DNA of 18,516 nt, from positions 1 through 18,516 of the forward strand of contig JBAYUG010000068.1 of NCBI GenBank assembly GCA_041675325.1, given 5' to 3'. This DNA is from CAIKZJ01 sp041675325 (GTDB lineage: Bacteria; Bacteroidota; Ignavibacteria; Tepidaquicellales; Tepidaquicellaceae). The stretch's first letter is position 1, and the number at the start of each line of letters is the position of its first letter. Both the position numbers and the translations under genes were made by a program. Positions 1 to 6,551 of this stretch are shown one piece after another. The notes under the pieces are model-generated. The model had not been told where the DNA came from. It made no database searches and saw nothing but the letters and a program-made list of their open reading frames with translations.

Positions 1-11
1 ACCGCGGCGGA

Positions 12-1370
12 TCACTTTATCATCATCATTCTTTTTGTGTCAAGAACTTTTCCATCGATAATCATTGAATAGAAATATATTCCGCTTGAAAGACTATTCC
101 CGTTGAAAATATATTCATAAACTCCCGGATTCAGTTTTCCTTCTACAAGAGTTTGCACTTCACGCCCCTGCACATCATAAACTTTAATTGACAAATTACT
201 AACAACTAACAACTGACAACTAACAACTGTTCTTGTATTAAACGGATTAGGATAGTTTTGAAATAATTGATAATCAGTTATTTCAATACTAGTGTTATTA
301 ATGCTTGTGTAAACAGTTGTATCATTACCGCCGACCTTTGTATGTATTCCATCATTAACTCCGCCCTGATCAACATAAGCCCAACCATTATTAGAATTAG
401 TAAAATTAACATTTTTATACCTTCTGGAAACAATTGCCAAATTTGGTATCTGATATCCCCAGTTAGTTCCCCCATTGGTTGTTTTTATTAAAACCCCGTA
501 GTAATTACCTCCAATGCTTATATAAGATGTTCCACCCAACCAGACAGTGTCCTTATTAATTACTGATATTGAACGAATTATAAAGGAGGAAACATTAGGA
601 GGTGTTTGAAGAAACCACGTCAATCCACCATCGGTTGTTTTCTGTATACTATTTGAACCTTTCCAGCCTATCAGTGAATCTTCAAGTTTTATATCTAAAA
701 AAGCATCTGTAAGATTGATATCAAACCAACTAAAACCACCATCGGTGGTTTTTCTAAATTTAGAAATTGAAGCAACATTACATGTAAATCCTATATTCTT
801 ATCATACATGTAAATCTTGTCAGGATTTCCGCTTGTTCCGTTAGTCCAGATTCGTGTCCAGTTTATACCGCCGTTGGTTGAACGGTAGACGCCGCCATTT
901 GAACCGTTACTCTTTACAATAAATATTGTATCTTTATTTAATACAGAAGCATCCTCCGGATACATTCCATTGTTTATAATGTTCCAATTCAGTCCGCTAT
1001 TTGTTGTGGTAAAAGTTTCGACATCATCTGTAAAGGCTAATCCGGTATTTACATTGATAAAGATAATTTTTATGAACTTCCAATTTGTATATGGAGGAAT
1101 ATAAGTGTAATTGATATTCCAATTATCCCCTCCATTAGTAGTTTTCAAGATATAAGCTTGCAAAGAGGAGTTAGCGTTAGTCACCGCAAACCCCGTCAAG
1201 CTATCAAGAAATGTAATATCTTGAATAGTACTTCCGTTCAAATTCGGAAACCATTGCTGATACCAGCCGGACGTGTTTCTGTCTTGAAATCCGGCGGACG
1301 AAAAGAAAAGAATAAATACAAGCAATATTAATCCATCAAGGATGCGGGAAAGAGTTTTGTTAAGTTTCAT
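12..1370 (-). CDS. Secreted BNR/YCF48-like repeat protein with T9SS C-terminal sorting domain
   Basis: 452 residues, complete, ATG start at 1370 and stop at 12-14. The N-terminus is a signal peptide: basic MKLNKTLSR followed by a hydrophobic stretch at about residues 11-27. The body has six BNR/YCF48-type turns ending in G..W: KTTNGGDNW (76-84), TTTNSGLNW (121-129), RSTNGGINW (163-171), KTTDGGFSW (207-215), KTTDGGLTW (244-252) and KTTNGGTNW (296-304). These predict a beta-propeller. The last 85 or so residues are a type A sorting domain: QNYPNPFN at 371-378, KVYDVQGREV at 396-405, SSGIYFY at 428-434 and a basic end. By family knowledge such proteins cross the outer membrane by T9SS and are released or attached to the surface; the substrate is unknown. 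Oddity: residues 380-391 are encoded by a heptamer DNA repeat instead of the usual beta-strand sequence. It lies 296 bp downstream of recN and is probably transcribed separately. Confidence 0.9.
   Translation of the reverse strand: MKLNKTLSRILDGLILLVFILFFSSAGFQDRNTSGWYQQWFPNLNGSTIQDITFLDSLTGFAVTNANSSLQAYILKTTNGGDNWNINYTYIPPYTNWKFIKIIFINVNTGLAFTDDVETFTTTNSGLNWNIINNGMYPEDASVLNKDTIFIVKSNGSNGGVYRSTNGGINWTRIWTNGTSGNPDKIYMYDKNIGFTCNVASISKFRKTTDGGFSWFDINLTDAFLDIKLEDSLIGWKGSNSIQKTTDGGLTWFLQTPPNVSSFIIRSISVINKDTVWLGGTSYISIGGNYYGVLIKTTNGGTNWGYQIPNLAIVSRRYKNVNFTNSNNGWAYVDQGGVNDGIHTKVGGNDTTVYTSINNTSIEITDYQLFQNYPNPFNTRTVVSCQLLVVSNLSIKVYDVQGREVQTLVEGKLNPGVYEYIFNGNSLSSGIYFYSMIIDGKVLDTKRMMMIK
198..231. repeat. 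Heptamer tandem repeat inside the T9SS sorting-domain coding region
   Basis: Four 7-bp units, AACAACT, AACAACT, GACAACT and AACAACT, lie at 201-228, with partial units on both sides. On the coding (minus) strand they read in frame as VVSCQLLVVS. They replace, without a change of length, the stretch between NPFN and KVYDV that in related domains reads like PSTTIEFSLPKDSYVKM. Confidence 0.85.
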
Positions 1371-1666
1371 AAGTTAATTAAATAAATTAATCAATATTCT
1401 TATTAGAAATAAAATATACAATAATCTTATTAATTAAAATCTATAATAATAAATGAGACATCACGGTTTTTGACTTATGCATTCGGCACATTTAATTTTC
1501 TCTTAGGAATGACGTGGGTGAGTTTAAAGAAATTTCACTCGACAGTAGGAAACATTTCATTCACAAAAACAAGAATGAGTATGCACAAACTTAAATGATA
1601 AATGATTGTTACAAATATAGATATAAAGAGCCCTGGTTGAGGTTGATAAAAAACGTTACCTTTAAA
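1371..1666. other. Intergenic AT-rich spacer, no gene seen
   Basis: The 296 bases between the start of the BNR/T9SS gene and the end of recN have frequent stop codons in all frames. I see no convincing terminator for recN and no repeat from the other intergenic regions. It should hold the promoter of the downstream minus-strand gene, but I cannot point to a clear motif. Confidence 0.5.
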
Positions 1667-3388
1667 TTATTTTTTAAAGCCTCTCAGTTCTTTTGCTGTT
1701 TTCTTTGAGGCTTCTGTAATCTTTTCGCTGCTGAGAAGTCTGGCAACTTCGGTTATAATGTTTTCTTCTGTCAGGTCTTTTATTTCTGCCACGGTTTCCT
1801 TTCCTACATCTTTTTTACTGATGTAAAAATGTTTATCGCTCATAGCTGCTATTTGCGGGAGGTGTGTTATGGAGATTATCTGGTGTGTATTGGAAAGTTC
1901 AGACAAAACATTTCCGACTTTTCCTGCAACACGTCCGCTGATACCCGCATCTATTTCATCGAAGACAAGAATAGGTATGTTTTCTTTTCCTGATAATGAG
2001 GCTTTTAATGAAAGCATAATTCTTGATACCTCGCCTCCAGAGGCGGTTTTTCTTAGAGGAGTAAATTCACTCCCTTTGTTTGCTTTAATTAAAAACTCGA
2101 TATCATCAATTCCCGTGCCTGAGAGCCGATATGTTACATTCCCTTTTTTAAACGAAAGGTCATCTGAGCCATCATGCAACAGACGGTTTAAGCTAACCTT
2201 AAATTCTGCCGACTCAAGCCCGACTTCCTTGAAGTAAAAGTTTACTTTTTTCTCAAGAGCTTTTCCGGATTTAATTCTTACTGCGGAAAGCTCTTCAGCC
2301 ATTGCAAACACCACCGCCTTCTTTTCCTGAATTTCTTTATTTAGTTTGTCAATTTCATAATCAAAGTTTTCGGAAAGATTAAACTGTTCATTGAGTTCTG
2401 CTGCTTTATTTATTAATCCTGAGACATTCAAATTATACTTCTTCTTTAAAAACGTAAGAGCACCAAGCCTGTTCCTGATAACTTCTATTCTTTCAGGGTC
2501 AAAATTGATAGTGCTTATATAATCTCTTAACTCATCAGATACGTTTTTTACTGAGGTTAAAATCTCTTCCAGAATAGAAATATATTTTTCAAGTTCCTGG
2601 TCGTGTTTAGAAGCTTTCTTTAATTCTTTAATTACTTTTGATATACCGGATAGAACGTTTGAGTCGTCTTCGTACAAATAGCTAAGTCCGTTAGTAACAG
2701 AAATACTGATATCTTCTGAGTTTTCCATTTTATTAAGTTCGTTGGAAAGTTCATCATCTTCGTTCGGAAGGGGATTAACGTTGTTTATTTCTTTCAGCTG
2801 AAATTCAAGAAAACTTTTTCTGCTGATAATATCGTCCCTTTTGTTTAAAAGAGTTTTTAGTTTACTGTTCAGTTCTTTTAAATCTAAAAAACCCTTCTGG
2901 TACTTATCCTTTAAAGTATTACCCTGAATAAAATTATCCAGAAAACTACAATGTGTTTCCTTTTTTAATAGGGACTGATGTTCATTTTGAGAGTGTATAT
3001 CTATTATAATATCGCCAAAGTCTTTAAGGTCGGATATATTAACGAGTGAATCATTTATAAAGCTCCTGCTTACACCTTTTTTAGTAAGTTCTCTCCTGAT
3101 AATAACGGACCCCCTATTTCCAGAATCAGAAATAATCTCCTTTTCAGATAAGAACTGAATAATATTGGGATTATTAGTGAAATCAAAATAACCTTCAACT
3201 ACAAGCCTGGAATCTTCGTTTCGAATGATGGAATAATCTGCCCTGTTGCCTAATATAAGCCCCAAGGCGTCAAGAATAATAGACTTACCTGCACCTGTCT
3301 CACCCGTAAGAATATTAAGCCCTTCAGAGAAGCTCATTTCCGCTTCTTTAATTATCAGATAGTTCTTTATGTATAATTTCTCAAGCAA
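1667..3388 (-). CDS. recN: DNA repair protein RecN
   Basis: 573 residues, the usual RecN length. It is an SMC-like ATPase that organises DNA ends during recombinational double-strand-break repair in the cytoplasm. Visible motifs: Walker A GETGAGKS (29-36), the RecN-typical IDIHSQNEHQSLL Q-loop region (130-142), a long charged coiled-coil middle (about 155-380), the ABC signature TASGGEVSR (448-456), Walker B ILVFDEIDAGISG (473-485) and the H-loop THLPQIA (508-514). The start is TTG at 3388. It gives MLEKLYIKNYLI, which matches the normal RecN N-terminus, and the next ATG (M18) would cut into the first beta-strand. No strong Shine-Dalgarno sequence is seen. Neighbours on the same strand are well spaced, so it looks monocistronic. 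I could not identify an SOS box. Confidence 0.97.
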   Translation of the reverse strand: MLEKLYIKNYLIIKEAEMSFSEGLNILTGETGAGKSIILDALGLILGNRADYSIIRNEDSRLVVEGYFDFTNNPNIIQFLSEKEIISDSGNRGSVIIRRELTKKGVSRSFINDSLVNISDLKDFGDIIIDIHSQNEHQSLLKKETHCSFLDNFIQGNTLKDKYQKGFLDLKELNSKLKTLLNKRDDIISRKSFLEFQLKEINNVNPLPNEDDELSNELNKMENSEDISISVTNGLSYLYEDDSNVLSGISKVIKELKKASKHDQELEKYISILEEILTSVKNVSDELRDYISTINFDPERIEVIRNRLGALTFLKKKYNLNVSGLINKAAELNEQFNLSENFDYEIDKLNKEIQEKKAVVFAMAEELSAVRIKSGKALEKKVNFYFKEVGLESAEFKVSLNRLLHDGSDDLSFKKGNVTYRLSGTGIDDIEFLIKANKGSEFTPLRKTASGGEVSRIMLSLKASLSGKENIPILVFDEIDAGISGRVAGKVGNVLSELSNTHQIISITHLPQIAAMSDKHFYISKKDVGKETVAEIKDLTEENIITEVARLLSSEKITEASKKTAKELRGFKK

Positions 3389-3641
3389 GTTATTATATCT
3401 TTAAGTTATATATTAAATTAAGTAATAGTAATAGCGTTGTTTAAAGTGTTAAAAAATATCTATTTAGTTTGAAATTTAAAAGCAATTAAGTTATTCCGTG
3501 TTTATTAAATGTTAATAACTTAGAGGTAAAAAACAGGTTGTTAGAGGCGCTTATTTATAAAATAGGATAGACGGGTCAAAATTGTTTGTAATTGAACGTT
3601 ATTAATAAGTTTCTAAAAAGTTATTAACATTTGAAAATAAA
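3389..3641. other. Intergenic region upstream of recN
   Basis: AT-rich and without an open reading frame. It should carry the recN promoter on the minus strand. GTTAATAAC near 3512 and its reverse complement GTTATTAAC near 3621 form a distant inverted pair in an AT-rich background; I attach no function to it. Confidence 0.4.
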
Positions 3642-3664
3642 AAACCCGGAGGATATCCGGGTTT
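3642..3664 (-). terminator. Intrinsic terminator behind the cysteine-rich protein gene
   Basis: A perfect 9-bp stem, AAACCCGGA (3642-3650) paired with TCCGGGTTT (3656-3664), has a 5-nt loop. Read on the minus strand it follows the stop codon of the small gene at 3704 by about 40 bases and runs into a T-rich tail (TTTATTTTC). That is the layout of a rho-independent terminator. Confidence 0.85.
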
Positions 3665-3703
3665 AAAAGCTATAAAAACTTTCGATATTCAGATTATCTA
3701 ATA

Positions 3704-4024
3704 TTATTGCTTTCTGTAAGAGCACGAACCAGAAGTCTTTGTTCCTTCAGTCTTTTGTGAGCAGTTTGTTTTCGTGCAGTTTTTCATTTGTGACTGACCC
3801 TCGTTATTAGCACCAGTTTTGGTATCACATTGTTTGGTACAGGTTTCACATTTGCCGTCACACTTACCGTCACATTGTTTCTGACAGTTCTCTTTTTGAG
3901 TACACTCGGTATTGGAGCACTTTTTATCTTTGTCGTCTGCTATGACGTCTTTCTGTCCGCTGTATAGGAAGAATGACCCTGCGAGCAAAGCAAGAAAAGC
4001 TATAACAATAATTATCTTTTTCAT
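3704..4024 (-). CDS. Small exported cysteine-rich protein, function unknown
   Basis: 106 residues, ATG start. Residues 1-20 are a basic MKK followed by a strong hydrophobic segment (IIIVIAFLALLAGSFFLY), so it is a signal peptide or single membrane anchor. No lipobox cysteine follows it. The mature part is hydrophilic, rich in Lys, Thr, Gln and Asp, and has 11 cysteines at 36, 41, 47, 51, 55, 59, 62, 66, 83, 88 and 101. They are densest in QCDGKCDGKCETCTKQC (50-66), where CDGK occurs twice in tandem. I do not recognise a family. Plausible readings are a periplasmic metal-binding (metallothionein-like) peptide or a disulfide-knotted secreted peptide; neither is shown. It stands alone between recN and a divergent phosphatase gene, has an AAGGA ribosome site and its own terminator, and so looks like a real, independently expressed gene. 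Confidence 0.8.
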   Translation of the reverse strand: MKKIIIVIAFLALLAGSFFLYSGQKDVIADDKDKKCSNTECTQKENCQKQCDGKCDGKCETCTKQCDTKTGANNEGQSQMKNCTKTNCSQKTEGTKTSGSCSYRKQ

Positions 4025-4030
4025 GAATAA

Positions 4031-4035
4031 TCCTT
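4031..4035 (-). promoter_or_regulatory. Shine-Dalgarno site for the cysteine-rich protein
   Basis: AAGGA on the minus strand lies six bases before the ATG at 4024. It stands out because most other genes in this window have no clear Shine-Dalgarno sequence. It supports the chosen start. Confidence 0.55.
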
Positions 4036-4179
4036 TTTGTTTTTAATTGTATAAAAATCTTAGATTGTTCATTAAAATAGATAAATCCTTTCAATATTAC
4101 TACACCATTTTGAAAATATCCCCGGATTTTTCTGTTGTATAGTCTTCAGAGAATTATTAAAATCATATTATCATCAAAT

Positions 4180-4827
4180 ATGAAAACCATAGCAGTAATC
4201 GGCGATATACACGGATGCGTTAAACAACTTATAAAACTTTACGATAAGATACTTAAGTACACAGACGATGTATATTCTGTCGGGGATTTAATAGACCGGG
4301 GGGAATATTCAAAAGAGGCTGTTCAATTCTGCATAGACAACCAAATAAAACCCGTAATGGGAAATCACGAATACACTATGCTTCAATCATTAATAGACGA
4401 TACGAGAGAGAAGGGAGCCAGGGATAAAGAGGCCTTACGTTTGTGGATGTATATCGGAGCAGACAAGACGATTGAAAGTTACTGTAAGAATACAAAGAAA
4501 AAGCTAAAGGATTTTACAAAAGAACTTATAGAATGCGGGCATTACGATTATATAAAATCACTGCCTTTAAGTAGAGAAACTGATACCTGCATAATATCAC
4601 ACGGGGGTATTGTTAGTGGAAAAACGGAGATAAATATGCTCTATAACAGGCAGACCCCCTCGAAACTGAATAAGCTTCAGGTTATAGGCCACACACCCGA
4701 GCCGGAAGCAATCTACAGGAAAGGGCATTATGTTAATATTGACACAGGCTGTATTTATTGGGGCAAGCTTTCGGCTGTGATAGTTTCGGAAGATGCGTCA
4801 TGTGATATTATATCGGCACAGATTTAA
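4180..4827 (+). CDS. PPP-family metallophosphatase (Ser/Thr protein phosphatase or ApaH-like)
   Basis: 215 residues. The fold carries the complete PPP metal-binding set: GDIHG (8-12), GDLIDRG (35-41), GNHE (61-64), SHGG with H141, and IGHTP with H171. These residues bind two metal ions and hydrolyse phosphate esters. Bacterial members are protein phosphatases of the PrpA/PrpB type or diadenosine tetraphosphatases; the sequence alone does not choose between them. The reading frame is open from a TTG at 4135, but I chose the ATG at 4180 because MKTIAVIGDIHG is the normal start of the family, while the 15 residues before it look like non-coding AT-rich sequence. It has no signal peptide, so it is cytoplasmic. 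It is divergent from the cysteine-rich gene and followed by a decayed gene; no operon partner is evident. Confidence 0.92.
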   Translation: MKTIAVIGDIHGCVKQLIKLYDKILKYTDDVYSVGDLIDRGEYSKEAVQFCIDNQIKPVMGNHEYTMLQSLIDDTREKGARDKEALRLWMYIGADKTIESYCKNTKKKLKDFTKELIECGHYDYIKSLPLSRETDTCIISHGGIVSGKTEINMLYNRQTPSKLNKLQVIGHTPEPEAIYRKGHYVNIDTGCIYWGKLSAVIVSEDASCDIISAQI

Positions 4828-4922
4828 TTTTTGTAATAAAGAGTTATGTTTTTTCTTTCTTTTTAATATTATTTATCCAAATAAACAACTAATTTATATA
4901 AGAGCACTGTATTTGAGAATCA

Positions 4923-5178
4923 AATTTTATCAACAGTTAGCATTAACTTTAAAAGCAGCAAATGAAATAGCAAACCCATTTAATAACGGCATTTACTTAA
5001 ATTTAGTTGAAGATACAACATTTAGCGCAAAAGACCCCTATGATGCATGCCATTGAAATGATATTAGAGCTAGAAAGCTTTCATTGTTGATTAATTAAAT
5101 CATGATGGTACTTTAATTTTCGACAACGGCGCCATATGGGAGGCCATTGCAGATAATATAAAAATAAAAGCACTATGA
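4923..5178 (+). pseudogene. Decayed remnant of an unidentified gene upstream of the SGNH hydrolase
   Basis: Protein-like sequence appears in broken pieces. One frame reads QQLALTLKAANEIANPFNNG and continues to AKDPYDACH before a stop at 5054-5056. A second frame gives MHAIEMILELESF around 5043-5081. A third frame, from 5101, reads HDGTLIFDNGAIWEAIADNI and ends at a TGA (5176-5178) that overlaps the ATG of the next gene. At least two frame changes would be needed to join them. I infer that a gene once translationally coupled to the SGNH hydrolase has decayed. I do not recognise the family. The left boundary is uncertain, because the frame is open further upstream but looks non-coding. Confidence 0.4.
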
Positions 5179-5882
5179 AAAAAACGCTTGTAATTTCTGT
5201 TATAATTAATATTTTATTCATCTTATTTGGTGGATATGTTATTCATAAAAAAGGAGGTTTAGACTATTTGAAACAAAATAGCGCAAAATTGTCAGAAATC
5301 CAGCAAGACTATAACCTTTATTACAAAACAAAAAGAAGTATTTTTGAAATTATGCCAAATGACACGAATAAAATAATATTTTTAGGTAATAGCATAACAA
5401 ATTTTTGTGATTGGCGTGAACTTTTTGGAAATGAAAATATTATAAATCGAGGAATAAATGGGGATGTAATAAACGGTGTAATTGACAGATTAGATGGAAT
5501 ACTAAGCTCAAACCCTAAAAAGATTTTTTTAATGATAGGAACAAATGACTTAGCAGAAAGAAATACTATTGTAGAAATTTTATCGAATTACGAAAGATTG
5601 TTAGCCTTAATTAAAGAAAAATCACCGAGAACCAGACTTTATGTTCAAAGTATTTTGCCAACATTTAATGATCAAAGAAGGAACAACGATGACATAATAG
5701 CCATTAATAAAGGCTTAATAGACTCAACAGAAAAGTATGATTTTACTTATGTGAATCTTTTTGATTTACTAAAGACAGAAAGGAATGAGTTAGATACGGT
5801 TTATTCATTTGACGGTCTTCACCTGAATGGAAAAGGTTATCTTATATGGAAAAAAGCTATTGAACAATATGTTAATAATTAA
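5175..5882 (+). CDS. Membrane-anchored SGNH/GDSL-family hydrolase
   Basis: 235 residues, ATG start at 5175. Residues 5-23 are a single hydrophobic segment after MKK, so the catalytic part faces the periplasm as an anchored or secreted protein. SGNH blocks are all present: FLGNSIT with nucleophile Ser73 (block I), NRGINGD with Gly93 (block II), IGTND with Asn124 (block III) and DGLHLN with Asp213 and His216 (block V). GNSIT in place of GDSL is common in the lipase/acylhydrolase-like branch. The substrate is unknown; members act on acyl or acetyl esters of lipids, sugars or cell-wall glycans. The gene is visibly more AT-rich than uvrC and its neighbours. It follows a decayed gene with an ATGA stop-start overlap and is followed by repeats, so it may have been acquired or be left over from a larger unit. 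Confidence 0.9.
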   Translation: MKKTLVISVIINILFILFGGYVIHKKGGLDYLKQNSAKLSEIQQDYNLYYKTKRSIFEIMPNDTNKIIFLGNSITNFCDWRELFGNENIINRGINGDVINGVIDRLDGILSSNPKKIFLMIGTNDLAERNTIVEILSNYERLLALIKEKSPRTRLYVQSILPTFNDQRRNNDDIIAINKGLIDSTEKYDFTYVNLFDLLKTERNELDTVYSFDGLHLNGKGYLIWKKAIEQYVNN

Positions 5883-5901
5883 ATTACAGCATAAAAGATT
5901 T

Positions 5902-5970
5902 AATCGCAAGGAACGTCCGCCCAGCGAAACGATCCCGATAAAGAAAATCGGGATAAACTCCTCTGCGATT
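5902..5970. repeat. Nested inverted repeat just after the SGNH hydrolase gene
   Basis: The outer arms AATCGCA (5902-5908) and TGCGATT (5964-5970) enclose an inner perfect 8-bp stem, ATCCCGAT (5932-5939) with ATCGGGAT (5947-5954), over a 7-nt loop. No T-run follows, so it is a poor intrinsic terminator. It may be a folded RNA segment or a small palindromic element. Confidence 0.55.
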
Positions 5971-6097
5971 TGAAGAACAAGGGACTCCGAGAGAACTCAG
6001 AAAATTATTTAACTCGCCGTAAAGTGAGGATATCAAGAGTATTTTATTTTTGTAGTTTATTTATAACCCCAAACACGAAGGAAAACCATAAAGAAAT

Positions 6098-6215
6098 AGA
6101 ACGCAGATCTACCCAAGTGAAGGCAGACAGGTATACGCGGATTAAACGGATCTGCCAAGGCAGATAGATACACACGGATTTAAAGATAGATTTCTTGCCC
6201 GTGTAAAAATGGGGA
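6098..6215. repeat. Degenerate copy of the composite intergenic repeat
   Basis: It shares blocks with the regions at 14521-14880 and 17395-17965: AGAACGCAGAT, then a 25-bp element at 6108-6132, then ACGCGGATTAAACGGAT, a second small palindrome at 6151-6169 (TCTGCCAAGGCAGATAGAT), CACACGGATTT and a diverged TTCTTGCCCGTG block. The element at 6108-6132 differs by one base from the one at 17886-17910 and follows the same GAT. Confidence 0.75.
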
Positions 6216-6275
6216 GAATTAAAGAGTTTTATTTTATAACTTATTTCTGCCCGAAGAGAGGAAGAACTTTTTATT

Positions 6276-6475
6276 CAACCCCTTCAGGGTTGTGATGTTT
6301 GAGTTTCTTTCCCTGGGCCACGCCCAGGGTTACTCATATTAAATCCCTTCGGGATTTCTTTAGCAAAATGAAAATTGTTTGTGTTTTTATTAATTTGGCT
6401 ACGCCCAGGGTTACTCACATTAAATTCCTGCCAGCGGACAGGCGCCTGTCCTCGGGATTTCTAACCGTAAAATGA
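6276..6475. repeat. Cluster of hairpin-forming repeats with two related copies
   Basis: Perfect small hairpins follow one another. CAACCC/GGGTTG with loop CTTCA is at 6276-6292, CCCTGGGC/GCCCAGGG with loop CAC at 6311-6329, and AAATCCC/GGGATTT with loop TTC at 6341-6357. A second copy starts near 6395 (TTGGCTACGCCCAGGG, TTACTCACATTAAAT). Both copies end in a hairpin half GGGATTTCT followed by AAAATGAAAA. In copy two the small loop of the last hairpin has grown by a nested palindrome at 6428-6451. Confidence 0.8.
6436..6451. repeat. 16-bp perfect palindrome inserted in the loop of a repeat hairpin
   Basis: GGACAGGCGCCTGTCC is its own reverse complement. Together with the preceding CCTGCCAGC it fills the place of the three-base loop seen in the first copy at 6348-6350. 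Confidence 0.8.
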
Positions 6476-6551
6476 AAAGGGGTTTTTTAAAGGAATAACT
6501 AATTACGTTGATATTATAAAAAATTATGAGAAAATTTACAGAAATTAGTAA

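Noticed and set aside
3512..3629. Paired GTTAATAAC/GTTATTAAC as an operator for recN
   Set aside because: Motifs of this kind are expected by chance in such AT-rich DNA, and the spacing is too wide for a simple operator.
4793..5056. An 87-codon plus-strand open frame as an intact gene
   Set aside because: It starts inside the phosphatase gene and its first third is low-complexity AT-rich translation (CFFFLFNIIY). Only its end looks protein-like, and that continues in other frames, so I treat it as part of a remnant.
5970..6167. A 65-codon plus-strand open frame
   Set aside because: It runs through the composite repeat and small palindromes; its protein sequence is a by-product of repeat DNA.
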